A stretch of DNA of 61,165 bases from Bacteroidaceae bacterium (GTDB taxonomy: Bacteria; Bacteroidota; Bacteroidia; Bacteroidales; Bacteroidaceae). The notes under the pieces are model-generated. The model did not search any database and was not told where the DNA came from. It saw nothing but the letters and a program-made list of their open reading frames with translations. Location: assembly GCA_016302965.1 (NCBI GenBank), contig JAEDMP010000003.1:1-61165 (forward strand), in the 5' to 3' direction. How positions within the stretch are numbered: the first letter of the stretch is position 1; each line of letters begins with the position of its first letter. Below, in pieces: positions 34,816 to 43,560 of this stretch. The position numbers were made by a program, and so were the translations under genes.

Positions 34816-36018
34816 ATGTTCTGGCAAACGCTCCACTTCATCGATATCGTCTTATGGCTATTAGCTGCGGCCTCCACGTTCTACGTACTGCTATTTGCGC
34901 TGGTATTCCTGTTTCACCGACGTTCCAAACAGCTTCCGCAGACTTGTGAGGCAAAGCGTCAACACCGCTTTCTGGTTCTCTTTCCCGCCTATGGTGAAGA
35001 CCAGATCATCGTAAAATCTGTAGCATCTTTTCTGCAACAGACCTATCCCGAATCCCACTACCGGATTATGGTTATCTCCGACCACATGACAGCAGCCACC
35101 AACGAGGCCTTGAAGAGCTTGCCCATCAAACTGCTCCAACCAGCCTTTGAACACAGCTCAAAGGCCAAAGCACTCCAGTTTGCCATTGAGGAGGCAGAGC
35201 GTGAAGCCGCCCAATCGGAATCTGCCGAAGCCCGCTATGATTACGTGGTGATTCTGGATGCCGACAATATCGTCTGCGATGATTTTCTCTCCTATCTCAA
35301 CCTCTCCTGTGACCGTGGCTACCGTGCCATCCAATGCCATCGCTGTGCAAAGAATGCCGACAACAACATCGCCGTATTGGATGGTCTGAGCGAAGAAATC
35401 AACAACTCCATTTTCCGCAAGGCCCACAACCTGGTGGGGCTCTCATCAGCCCTCATCGGTTCGGGCATGTGCATTGACTATCAGTGGTTTGCCAGCCATG
35501 TCGGTCAACTCAGCACGGCTGGAGAAGACCGGGAGTTGGAACAGCTGTTGCTGCTCGACCGCATCTTTATCCGCTATGAGGAACATATCCCCGTGTTTGA
35601 CGAGAAAGTGGGGAGCGAAGACAATTTCCAACGTCAGCGCCAACGCTGGATGTCGGCCCAGCTCAACAGTCTGGTCACGATGCTCCCCCATGTGGGTAAA
35701 GCCCTGCTGACAGGCAACATCAACTATGTAGACAAGACTATCCAGCAGGCACTCATCCCCCGTTCGATGCTGCTGGTATTCACCTTGACAATGGGTGTGG
35801 TGATGGTCCTGTTTGCCCCTTGGTGGTCGATGAAATGGTGGTTGCTCTTCATGGCGCTCTGCCTGTCATTGTTAGGCGCTACGCCAGCTTCGCTTCGCAA
35901 CAAGACACTGGTGGGCAAACTCGTACTGCTTCCCAAGCTAACGTGGAAGATGCTGAACAATCTAAGGCACCTCGACCGCCACAACCGCAACTTCATCCAT
36001 ACCGAACACAATCAGTGA
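34816..36018 (+). CDS. Membrane-bound processive-type GT2 (second paralogue)
   Basis: The 400-residue protein repeats the plan of its neighbour: N-terminal helix (8-33), VLFPAYGEDQIIVKSV, ILDADNIVCDDFL, EEINNSIFRKAH, and QRQRWMSAQ for Q-x-x-R-W, then two helices (near 320-360). It probably adds a different sugar or linkage. The 96-base gap before it contains a TCTTTCGAAAGA palindrome but no clear promoter, so it likely reads through from upstream. Confidence 0.85.
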   Translation: MFWQTLHFIDIVLWLLAAASTFYVLLFALVFLFHRRSKQLPQTCEAKRQHRFLVLFPAYGEDQIIVKSVASFLQQTYPESHYRIMVISDHMTAATNEALKSLPIKLLQPAFEHSSKAKALQFAIEEAEREAAQSESAEARYDYVVILDADNIVCDDFLSYLNLSCDRGYRAIQCHRCAKNADNNIAVLDGLSEEINNSIFRKAHNLVGLSSALIGSGMCIDYQWFASHVGQLSTAGEDRELEQLLLLDRIFIRYEEHIPVFDEKVGSEDNFQRQRQRWMSAQLNSLVTMLPHVGKALLTGNINYVDKTIQQALIPRSMLLVFTLTMGVVMVLFAPWWSMKWWLLFMALCLSLLGATPASLRNKTLVGKLVLLPKLTWKMLNNLRHLDRHNRNFIHTEHNQ

Positions 36019-36056
36019 ATGTGACTTCTACGAACACCAGACACAATCAGTGAATG
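36006..36056. repeat. 16-bp direct repeat spanning two convergent stop codons
   Basis: ACACAATCAGTGAATG occurs at 36006-36021 and 36041-36056 (period 35). The first copy holds the stop of the plus-strand GT2 and the second the stop of the minus-strand GT2. Confidence 0.8.
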
Positions 36057-37030
36057 CGGGTTCCCCGGTAACGCATATAGAGAGAGGTGGGAAGCAAGAG
36101 CAGCAAAAACAATCCGCCCAAACTCAGCCCCATCATCTGCCGGTGTTTCCAGAGCATGAGTGGATGGCTTTTCATGCAGTGTGTCACCCTCCTGGCCTGC
36201 TGCTGATGGTAGAGTTCGGGGAAGAGTGCAATCCTTCCTAACAATTCATTGCAATAGAATAATTGGTTGAAAAGAGCAGCCTGTCGGAGTTCCTGGCCTG
36301 CCTTGGCCACAAGCTGTCCTGTGAGTTCAAAGCGCCGCCATCTGTTGTCGATATAGCTGCCGATATCCTTTCTGAAATAATCGCGTGAGAGCGAGCTCTC
36401 CCTATTGGTATAGATATAGAGAGGCTCATCCACTACCACCACCCTTCGGCTTTTCATCATACACTGGATATTGAATACGAAATCCTCATCGGTTCGCATA
36501 CCTTCCAGATGGCGTATATGATGGTCTTCTATCAGCTGTCGACGGAATATTTTGGTCCAACACTGGGTATAGATTCCTTGTTTCATGAGAAAGCGTCGGG
36601 CACCTTCCGTCCCTTCGAACAGATATTCCTGATGGGAATAATGAAATTCGCGTGTCGTCCCATCCTCATACACTTCCGAATAATTGCAACAAACGATGTC
36701 GGCCTGATAGCGCCGCGCGGCATCCATCATCCTGACAAACATATCAGGCTGCACCGCGTCATCGCTGTCAATCAGTGCCACATAATCCCCCTTTGCCCGA
36801 TCCAATCCCCTATCCTTGGCCGTAGCTGGCCCTGAATTGTCGATATGGATGACCGAAACCTGCTGATGCCGTTCGGCCAGTTGATTGCAGAGCACATCGG
36901 TTCCATCCGTGGAACCATCATCCACGATGATCAGTTCCAAGTCCACACCCTGGTTGCCAAGCACACTGCTGACACATCTCTCGAGATACTTCCTGGTGTT
37001 GAATACGGGGATGATGACACTGAGTTTCAT
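36047..37030 (-). CDS. GT2 glycosyltransferase coupled to the sigma-factor gene
   Basis: The 327-residue enzyme has LSVIIPVFNTRKYLERC at the start, IVDDGSTDGTD, ALIDSDDAV (DxD) and MRTDEDFVF. A C-terminal hydrophobic helix (LFLLLLLPTSLYM) anchors it. Its ATG overlaps the stop of the sigma-factor gene (ATGA), so the two are translationally coupled. It runs against the exopolysaccharide operon and probably acts on the same glycan. Confidence 0.85.
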   Translation of the reverse strand: MKLSVIIPVFNTRKYLERCVSSVLGNQGVDLELIIVDDGSTDGTDVLCNQLAERHQQVSVIHIDNSGPATAKDRGLDRAKGDYVALIDSDDAVQPDMFVRMMDAARRYQADIVCCNYSEVYEDGTTREFHYSHQEYLFEGTEGARRFLMKQGIYTQCWTKIFRRQLIEDHHIRHLEGMRTDEDFVFNIQCMMKSRRVVVVDEPLYIYTNRESSLSRDYFRKDIGSYIDNRWRRFELTGQLVAKAGQELRQAALFNQLFYCNELLGRIALFPELYHQQQARRVTHCMKSHPLMLWKHRQMMGLSLGGLFLLLLLPTSLYMRYRGTRIH

Positions 37031-37734
37031 CCTTTCATAAACTGTTTCAATCCTTTGTGCACCTTGCGCAAAGCCTTGTTTCTGATTTGTCTGCAGCGTT
37101 CCCTTTTCAGTCCCATGACGGATGCTATCTCGGCAAAGGTCATTTTGTCACATCCGATACCATAGAAGAGGCTCACCACCTTCCGCTCCCTCTCGTTGAG
37201 CTGTGTGAGAGCCACCTCCAGTTCCGTCTGTGCACTCATCATACCGAGGAGCTGCTCGTCATCAGGCACCTCTTTGTCGGCCAGGACAGAGGTGAGCGTC
37301 GCCCTGTTCCGATGTCCAATAGGGGCATCCATGGAGAGAGCCCGGCTTCTTTTCTTTTCAGCGGGTGTGCGCTCCGTTGCTGGCACATGATACAGCGCGG
37401 TTTGCTGACCCAAAGCCATCTCAATGCCCTGGCAGATGAGTGGCACGGCAAAAGCGGCAAAGGGTCCCTTGTCGGCATCAAACTTGAGAGCCGCCTTCAT
37501 GAGTCCCATATTGCCTTCGCTCACCAGATCATCCATGTCCAATCCCTTCGCCTGATACTTGCGTGCGATGGCGACGACCAGTCTGAGATTGGCTGTCACG
37601 AGTTGGTCCAATGCGGCTCCATCTCCGCTTTTGATTCTGTCGGACAGTGATTTTTCCTGTTCGGCAGAAAGCGTCTGTGTCTTCGCCACCTCAGTCATAT
37701 AGATACCAAAAGCCTTATTCTCTTGATTTTGCAT
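37027..37734 (-). CDS. Sigma-70 family factor with divergent region 2.3
   Basis: The 235-residue factor has region 1.2/2.1 (IYMTEVAKTQTLSAEQEKSL, VTANLRLVVAIARKYQ), region 2.2 (DMDDLVSEGNMGLMKAALKF) and region 4 (LNERERKVVSLFYGIG, then an HTH in TFAEIASVMGLKRERCRQI). It resembles the short Bacteroidota RpoD/group 2 factors. Region 2.3, normally aromatic with a Trp pair, reads GPFAAFAVPLICQG here, and region 3 is unusual. Promoter melting may therefore differ. Adjacent GT2 genes suggest it controls envelope glycans. It is not the principal sigma. Confidence 0.85.
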   Translation of the reverse strand: MQNQENKAFGIYMTEVAKTQTLSAEQEKSLSDRIKSGDGAALDQLVTANLRLVVAIARKYQAKGLDMDDLVSEGNMGLMKAALKFDADKGPFAAFAVPLICQGIEMALGQQTALYHVPATERTPAEKKRSRALSMDAPIGHRNRATLTSVLADKEVPDDEQLLGMMSAQTELEVALTQLNERERKVVSLFYGIGCDKMTFAEIASVMGLKRERCRQIRNKALRKVHKGLKQFMKG

Positions 37735-37759
37735 ATTTCAATCGTTGTTGTTTGGGTGA

Positions 37760-37767
37760 CAAAGTTA
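37760..37767 (-). promoter_or_regulatory. Probable sigma-gene promoter (-7 element)
   Basis: Reads TAACTTTG on the minus strand, 26 bases before the ATG at 37734. No good -33 TTTG is present. Confidence 0.5.
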
Positions 37768-37884
37768 CGTAAATATCTTTATATAGCCGTCATGAAAAGC
37801 AGTTTTTTGTTAAAAAAAGGAAGAAAAAGGGGGCAAACAACATTTTTTATCACTCTTTTCATCCTTGTTCTACGCTATTCATCG

Positions 37885-37893
37885 TATATTTGC
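37885..37893 (+). promoter_or_regulatory. Probable SIMPL-gene promoter (-7 element)
   Basis: TATATTTGC matches the -7 consensus, about 83 bases before the ATG at 37976. The nearest TTG (37865-37867) is at a short 17-base spacing. Confidence 0.5.
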
Positions 37894-37975
37894 AGCCGAA
37901 AGGAACCAGTCATCCGAGCTGCTCCCGAGCGATTTTCAACCATGGATTACTAACATCATTCAAGCCTAAACAATT

Positions 37976-38662
37976 ATGAGCAACAAATCCGTAGCATTGG
38001 CCATCATCATTTTGGGGTTTCTGCTGAAAGCCGGCATAGACAACTTCGCTTCCAAAGACAATATCGTCACCGTAAAAGGTCTGGCAGAGCGTGAGGTGGA
38101 AGCCGACAAGGTGACCTGGCCTATCCCGACCAAAGAGTTGGGCAACGATTTGCCCGAACTCTACCAGCGTATCAATGTAACCACCAACAAGGTGAAGACA
38201 TTCCTGAAGCAGAACGGTATCAAGGATTCGGAAATCAGTGTGAACGCCCCCGTGGTCATCGACCTGAATGCCGACCAGTACTCCACCAACATCCGGCAGT
38301 TCAGATACAACATCACCTCAATCATCACAGTGACATCCAAGAACGTGAAACTCGTCCGCAGCATCATGTCTCGTCAGGGAGAACTGCTGAAACAGGGCGT
38401 AGCCGTGGTGGACGGAGGCTATCAGAACCCGACCACCTATGAGTACGTCTCCTTCCAGCAACTGAAACCGAAGATGATGGAAGAGGCGATTGAGAATGCC
38501 CAGTCTACCGCCAAACAGTTCGCCAAGAACAGCAAGAGTAAACTGAAAGGCATCCGCCGCGCTGACCAGGGCCAGTTCAGCATTGAAGACAGGGATGGCA
38601 ACACGCCGTACATCAAGAAGATTCGCGTTGTGACCACCATCACTTATTCACTGAAAGACTGA
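37976..38662 (+). CDS. SIMPL-domain (DUF541) protein
   Basis: The 228-residue protein starts with a membrane anchor/signal (VALAIIILGFLLKAGI). The rest is a SIMPL-type envelope domain: VTVKGLAEREVEADKVTWPI, then TNKVKTFLKQNGIKDSEISV and YEYVSFQQLKPKM. SIMPL proteins are periplasmic and occur in stress response and membrane integrity settings; the mechanism is not established. It is followed 14 bases later by the helix-hairpin-helix gene. Confidence 0.85.
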   Translation: MSNKSVALAIIILGFLLKAGIDNFASKDNIVTVKGLAEREVEADKVTWPIPTKELGNDLPELYQRINVTTNKVKTFLKQNGIKDSEISVNAPVVIDLNADQYSTNIRQFRYNITSIITVTSKNVKLVRSIMSRQGELLKQGVAVVDGGYQNPTTYEYVSFQQLKPKMMEEAIENAQSTAKQFAKNSKSKLKGIRRADQGQFSIEDRDGNTPYIKKIRVVTTITYSLKD

Positions 38663-38676
38663 GCAAGGCACAGAAG

Positions 38677-39669
38677 ATGTATTATTCAGCCAGTGACCGA
38701 AAAGCGCTTTTAGGTCTCGTTCTGATGATCTGCGCAACCCTTTGTGGCCTATGGCTGCTCCATCAGAGCGGTCATGAAGAGGCTGTCACCGCATCAGCAG
38801 CAGACACGCTTCGTCATGCAGCTCCCCAACCCCATTCATCTGCAGCAATAAGCAGTCGCCATCCCCAGCGGGGTGGCACACTGCCTATTGCTGACGCTTC
38901 CGAACAGTCATCGGTCTCCCAACTGTTTCCGTTCGACCCCAATACAGCCGACAGCACCGCCCTGCTTCGTTTGGGATTGTCACGTTGGCAGGTTCGCAAC
39001 ATCTACCGCTATCGTAGCAAGGGAGGCATCTATCGCTGTCCGGAAGATTTCTCGCTGCTGTATGGTCTCAGTGCCTATCAATACAAACGCTTGCTGCCCT
39101 ATATCCGCATTGCTCCCGACTATTCCATGTCGGCCGCCGAATTGACAAAGGCAAGCCGCCAACGGAAGTATCTCCCGGAATCCAACCAGACCCAAGCCTC
39201 GGCATTGGAATCACTATCCGCCAACACCCAGCCCCTGTCCGACCCACGCAAGCTGAAGGCGGGAGAATACGTAGAGCTCAACCACAGCGACACCTCCCAG
39301 CTGAAACGTATTCCAGGCATCGGCAGTTACTTCGCCCGGCGGATTGTTCGATATCGTGAAGAGTTGGGCGGATTTGTCAGCCTCTCGCAACTGGACGAGA
39401 TTGAGGACTTCCCCAGTGGTGCCAAGAGCTATATGCGCATTGAAAGTCTTACGGAGGGAGTTTCGCCAGTCTATCGCCGATTGTCCGTCAACCGCCTTTC
39501 GACCAACCAACTTCGCAAACATCCCTATCTTAACTTTTATCAGGCACGAGCGATAGTCGAATACCGTCGGCTTGAGGGACCGCTCCAGTCGATACGTGAA
39601 CTGGCCAATCTTCCCGAGTTCAGCGAATCCGACTTCATTCGTCTTGAGCCCTACATCAGTTATGAATAA
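38677..39669 (+). CDS. Secreted or membrane-anchored helix-hairpin-helix (ComEA-like) protein
   Basis: The 330-residue protein has an N-terminal membrane helix (KALLGLVLMICATLCGLWLL). It then has three ComEA-like helix-hairpin-helix units, starting at FDPNTADSTALLRLGL, ELNHSDTSQLKRIPGIGSY and SVNRLSTNQLRKHPYL; the second is the most typical. ComEA-type modules bind DNA at the cell surface during uptake. A role in competence or periplasmic DNA binding is possible but unproven. Confidence 0.82.
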   Translation: MYYSASDRKALLGLVLMICATLCGLWLLHQSGHEEAVTASAADTLRHAAPQPHSSAAISSRHPQRGGTLPIADASEQSSVSQLFPFDPNTADSTALLRLGLSRWQVRNIYRYRSKGGIYRCPEDFSLLYGLSAYQYKRLLPYIRIAPDYSMSAAELTKASRQRKYLPESNQTQASALESLSANTQPLSDPRKLKAGEYVELNHSDTSQLKRIPGIGSYFARRIVRYREELGGFVSLSQLDEIEDFPSGAKSYMRIESLTEGVSPVYRRLSVNRLSTNQLRKHPYLNFYQARAIVEYRRLEGPLQSIRELANLPEFSESDFIRLEPYISYE

Positions 39670-39674
39670 GCAAT

Positions 39675-39830
39675 TGAAATCCGTTGAGGGGGACCGCCAA
39701 ACGGTGTTCCATGGCTCCCTTCCACCCGGAAGAGCTACCCTCTATAAATGAGAAATGCCCTCGCTTCACAGCGGGGGCAAGACCAATAGGTATTAGTTTT
39801 TTTAAGGTAAAAAGATTGTATTCAGGATAA
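39675..39830 (-). ncRNA. Candidate small RNA between two convergent genes
   Basis: A perfect minus-strand promoter (39836-39868) points into DNA lacking a conserved gene but rich in potential stems: GCCC-CGC/GCG-GGGC at 39757-39778, CTTCC/GGAAG at 39719-39731, ACCG/CGGT at 39693-39705, and an outer GAGGG/CCCTC pair (39686-39690 with 39738-39742). A 64-codon frame across it (39656-39850) begins inside the promoter and is likely spurious. The size of 120-160 nt would suit a 6S-like or other regulatory RNA, but I could not match it to a known family. Ends are approximate. Confidence 0.35.
39757..39803 (+). terminator. Possible terminator of the helix-hairpin-helix gene
   Basis: On the plus strand GCCCTCGC-TTCACA-GCGGGGGC forms an eight-pair stem (one G-U), and a run of seven T lies at 39797-39803, 18 bases after the stem. 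It overlaps the candidate small RNA on the other strand. Confidence 0.4.
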
Positions 39831-39835
39831 CGGTT

Positions 39836-39868
39836 GCAAAGGTACTGCATATTTTAATATTTTGCAAA
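39836..39868 (-). promoter_or_regulatory. Promoter of the candidate small RNA
   Basis: On the minus strand TTTG (39868-39865), exactly 20 bases, then TACCTTTGC (39844-39836). It is among the best core matches in the window, yet no coding gene lies downstream on that strand. Confidence 0.65.
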
Positions 39869-39956
39869 TATTTTTTTATGTTTAATAGCATAAATACCCC
39901 AAACAATGCTTTTTTTGCCTAATTATCTTCAAAAAATGACATTTATACGGCATTTT

Positions 39957-41492
39957 TTACCTGATTGTCTGCTCTTTTTTGAATAATTGGAACTGATTAT
40001 CGTAACCGTTGAACACATTGATGTCGACATCGCCAGTGATGCCTTGCACCCTTCCGTCGGAACACAATTGCCAGAAGACAAGCTTCACGTCGGGTTTGTA
40101 TTCACCGTATCGTGCAATCCATACGGGGTACTTGCGTTTGAGTTCGCCCTCATCCCTGAGATACCTGTTGACAAACGATTGGCTCACATAAAGCACGGGC
40201 AACACCCCAGTCTTTTTCTCAACGATGCGCAACCATTCCCTGACCTCCCGGAACAGTGCATCCGGTCCTCCCATCTCGCATATCTGTCGATGCGACGGTT
40301 CCACATCAAGCACAGGCGGGAAGTCGCCTTTGGCAAATCGGGCATGGCGCAAGAAGAACTGTGCCTGCTTGCTGCCGCTGGTTCTTGTGGAGAAGAAATG
40401 ATAGGCACCACAAGCGATACCATTGCGGCGTGCCTGCTGATAGTCGGCTCGATAATATCTGTTTCTGACCGTTGTTCCCTCGGTCGACTTGATATAGACA
40501 AAGGAGACAGGATAGCTATTCCCGGCATTACGTTTGTTGTTCACCTTGCCCAGATAGTTGATGCGCAGCCTGTTCCAGTGGATGGGATAATACTTCCTTC
40601 CTTTTCCATGCTGGTAGCGGGAGATGTCAATGCCATAGATACGTTCTGACGTATAGTTCATTCGCTCACCGAGAAACTTTCCGTTTCTCCATTCTCCCGC
40701 CTTCAGATGCTCGTCATTCATCTCGATGCCAAAGCCCTGGCAGCGTCCGTTTTCCCATCTTCCCTCGTACACGGCCCCGTTCCATTGTCTGAGTCTGCCA
40801 TGCCCTTCCGGATAGAAACAAGCCGAAGCACTACCTTCATAGATACCCTCGGGCAAAAAGATGGTTGCCTTGGCCAGGCTTTCCTGGTTCCACTCGCCCA
40901 GAAGCAGCCGACCGGAGCAATCAACCGAAATTCCCTTGCCCCATCTCGGGCGCAGGGGCAGCAGACCTCCCTGATACCATCCGTAGCTGCGGATACAGAT
41001 GGAATGGTCGGGCATGGGCAGACTATCCTGGGCCACCGTCCGGCGGAACGGTTTGAGAAACAGCCGGCCGTTATCTTGGCATAGGGAGTCGAGCAGAGCC
41101 AGCTGCCGTTCCCGGGATGCGAGCTGTCGTCTGAAGTCATCGCGCTGACTGACCACCTGTCCATAACCCTCATCCTGCACGGCATGCACCTGGAGGAAAT
41201 AGTCAGCCTCGGCCAAACACTTCCTCACATAATCCGTAGCGGCAGCCATTGAGTCCCGGTAGGTGCCGAGCCAGCTGTGTGCATCGCCAGCATCGGTTGC
41301 TGCCACATCAGTCGGGTTCAGCCGCAACCACACCCGCTTCCCGTCGGTCAGTTCATAACCATCCTGCACGATGACCACCGTCTCCTTCCGGGGGGCGTTC
41401 CGTTTCAGCTCTCCCACGGCCATAGCCACCATTACAGCAACAATGGCCAGATGAATGATCCATCTGGCCATGTATATTGACTGTTTCACCAT
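39957..41492 (-). CDS. GH25 lysozyme with MORN repeats and membrane anchor
   Basis: The 511-residue protein has an N-terminal membrane helix (about 9-27). A helical region follows, then three or four MORN-like repeats (LLLGEWNQESL, YEGSASACFYPEGHGRL, YEGRWENGRCQGFGIEM, AGEWRNGKFLG). A GH25 muramidase domain starts near residue 286 (YGIDISRYQHG) with the catalytic DxE in PVLDVEPSH near 396, then GACGAYHFF-like IACGAYHFFS. It should cleave the glycan backbone of peptidoglycan in the periplasm. The MORN segment may bind lipid or protein partners. It follows rho, with six bases between the genes. Confidence 0.88.
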   Translation of the reverse strand: MVKQSIYMARWIIHLAIVAVMVAMAVGELKRNAPRKETVVIVQDGYELTDGKRVWLRLNPTDVAATDAGDAHSWLGTYRDSMAAATDYVRKCLAEADYFLQVHAVQDEGYGQVVSQRDDFRRQLASRERQLALLDSLCQDNGRLFLKPFRRTVAQDSLPMPDHSICIRSYGWYQGGLLPLRPRWGKGISVDCSGRLLLGEWNQESLAKATIFLPEGIYEGSASACFYPEGHGRLRQWNGAVYEGRWENGRCQGFGIEMNDEHLKAGEWRNGKFLGERMNYTSERIYGIDISRYQHGKGRKYYPIHWNRLRINYLGKVNNKRNAGNSYPVSFVYIKSTEGTTVRNRYYRADYQQARRNGIACGAYHFFSTRTSGSKQAQFFLRHARFAKGDFPPVLDVEPSHRQICEMGGPDALFREVREWLRIVEKKTGVLPVLYVSQSFVNRYLRDEGELKRKYPVWIARYGEYKPDVKLVFWQLCSDGRVQGITGDVDINVFNGYDNQFQLFKKEQTIR

Positions 41493-41498
41493 GATTCG

Positions 41499-43457
41499 TT
41501 AATCATTCATGGACAGTAGGAATTCCTCGTTGCTTCGGGTCTGCACCAAGCGGTCTCTCACCGTATTCATCGCCTCGATGGGGTTCATCTCACTGATGAA
41601 CTTACGGATAATCCACATGCGGTTGAGAGTGGTAGCATCATGCAGCAAATCGTCGCGGCGTGTGCTCGACTGCACCAGGTTGACGGCCGGGAAGATGCGC
41701 TTGTTGCTGAGCATACGGTCGAGCTGGAGCTCCATGTTTCCGGTACCCTTGAATTCCTCGAAGATTACCTCGTCCATCTTCGACCCCGTATCGATGAGTG
41801 CCGTTGCGATGATGGTGAGCGAACCTCCATTCTCAATATTACGTGCCGCACCAAAGAACCGTTTGGGTTTCTGCAGCGCATTGGCATCCACACCACCGGT
41901 GAGCACTTTTCCGCTGGCCGGGCTCACCGTGTTATAGGCACGGGCGAGACGGGTGATGGAATCGAGGAAGATGACCACATCATGGCCGCACTCCACCATT
42001 CTCTTGGCCTTTTCGAGGACGATGCCTGCAATCTTCACATGGCGATCGGCAGGCTCGTCAAAGGTGGATGCGATGACCTCGGCATTGACCGTACGCGACA
42101 TATCGGTCACCTCTTCGGGTCGTTCGTCGATGAGGAGCATCATGAGATACGCCTCGGGATGGTTGGCGGCGATGGCATTGGCAATATCCTTCATGAGGAT
42201 GGTCTTACCGGTCTTGGGCTGTGCCACGATGAGTGCACGCTGTCCCTTACCGATGGGTGAGAAGAGGTCGACGATGCGCACACTGGGATTGGCTGTTGAG
42301 GGGTCGCCGCAGAGGTTGAACTTCTCGTCGGGGAAGAGGGGGGTAAGGTGTTCAAAGGCCACGCGGTCTCTCACCTCTTCGGGATTACGTCCGTTGATGA
42401 CATTCACCTCGCTCATCGAGAAATACTTCTCGTTGTCGTGTGGCGGTCTGACCATGCAATCCACCACATCTCCGGTCTTCAGTCCGTATCGTTTGATTTG
42501 TTGTGGGGAGACATAGATATCATCCGGCGACGAGAGATAGTTGTAATCGCTTGACCTGAGGAATCCGTAACCGTCGGTCAGTATTTCGAGCACACCGTTT
42601 CCGGCTATGACATCTGCAAAATCAAACTGTCCGTTGGGGTCAGTCTGCTGTACGGGGATCGGTTGGAAATCATTCATGTGATTTCCCATGACAGGTCTGT
42701 CAAAAATATCGAGTGTGGGCATGGCACCTTGGTCTTCGATAGGCAGGTCGACAACGGTTATAAAGTCGGTTCCGTCACCGGGATCTCCCTCCCAAACGCC
42801 CATGCCGTCGGCAATGGGCTGTCCTGGTGTTGGCCTTTGCAGAGCTTCAGTTGTCTCCTCCTGATTGAGCTGGGCCATGCGCTCCTGCAACTGTTCAAGC
42901 AGAGCCCGGTCTTCCCCCTGCTGCTCCTGCTGTCCGAACGAAGCCTCGGGCACGTCCTCTCCAGCGTCTTCTGTTTCGGTTTGCACATCTTCCGTCTGAA
43001 TTTCAGCGGTCTGGTCCATTTGCTCGGCTTCCATACGTGCTTTTTCAGCCTCCTCAAGAGCCTGCTGTTCGGCCAGCAGCTGCGCCTTCGACTTTCTTCC
43101 CCTCTTCTTGGGGGCGGGCTTTTCTGCTGCAGCAGCGGCAGCCGCGTCAGCAGAGTTGGCAGCACTGAGTTCGTCAAAGAGTGTGGTGGGTTCGGCCTTG
43201 GTTTTCCTTTTCTTGGTATCGAGATTTTCCCCGTCTTTTCCTTTCACCGAATACACCTTATCTGTTTCTTTCTTGGCTATCCTGGTACGCTTGCGTTTGG
43301 GGGCACTCTCGGCTGCCTCTTCTTCAGCAGCCTTGTCGAGGATTGCATAGATGACCGATTCGCGCTCTGCACCGTCACTGATTCCGATGCCATATTGTCC
43401 GGCCACTTCCATCAATCTCGGAGTGTCCATTGACTCTAATTCTTCTTTTGTATACAT
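41499..43457 (-). CDS. rho: Transcription termination factor Rho with long N-terminal insert
   Basis: The 652-residue factor starts at ATG 43457 (MYTKEELESMDTPRLMEVAG, the Rho N-terminal helices). A low-complexity Lys/Glu/Ala/Gln insert (about 45-230) precedes the cold-shock-like RNA-binding domain (VLEILTDGYGFLRSSDYNYL). The ATPase has QPKTGKT at about 412-418 and the Walker B VVIFLDSITR. Large disordered N-terminal inserts are usual for Bacteroidota Rho and affect RNA binding and phase separation. The frame open from 43559 includes promoter DNA and is rejected as start. Confidence 0.95.
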   Translation of the reverse strand: MYTKEELESMDTPRLMEVAGQYGIGISDGAERESVIYAILDKAAEEEAAESAPKRKRTRIAKKETDKVYSVKGKDGENLDTKKRKTKAEPTTLFDELSAANSADAAAAAAAEKPAPKKRGRKSKAQLLAEQQALEEAEKARMEAEQMDQTAEIQTEDVQTETEDAGEDVPEASFGQQEQQGEDRALLEQLQERMAQLNQEETTEALQRPTPGQPIADGMGVWEGDPGDGTDFITVVDLPIEDQGAMPTLDIFDRPVMGNHMNDFQPIPVQQTDPNGQFDFADVIAGNGVLEILTDGYGFLRSSDYNYLSSPDDIYVSPQQIKRYGLKTGDVVDCMVRPPHDNEKYFSMSEVNVINGRNPEEVRDRVAFEHLTPLFPDEKFNLCGDPSTANPSVRIVDLFSPIGKGQRALIVAQPKTGKTILMKDIANAIAANHPEAYLMMLLIDERPEEVTDMSRTVNAEVIASTFDEPADRHVKIAGIVLEKAKRMVECGHDVVIFLDSITRLARAYNTVSPASGKVLTGGVDANALQKPKRFFGAARNIENGGSLTIIATALIDTGSKMDEVIFEEFKGTGNMELQLDRMLSNKRIFPAVNLVQSSTRRDDLLHDATTLNRMWIIRKFISEMNPIEAMNTVRDRLVQTRSNEEFLLSMND

Positions 43458-43560
43458 ATTATTATAAATAGATATGTGGTACGATTCTAAAGTTGTAAAA
43501 AATATGGAATGTGAGAACAAAAGACGTTTCGCGGACGGAAACGCCATTTCAGAATTCAAT

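Noticed and set aside
39675..39830. Signal recognition particle RNA, tmRNA or RNase P RNA
   Set aside because: The GGAAG stem resembles an SRP tip only superficially; the GGAA tetraloop context, a tag-peptide frame and the RNase P core motifs are all missing.
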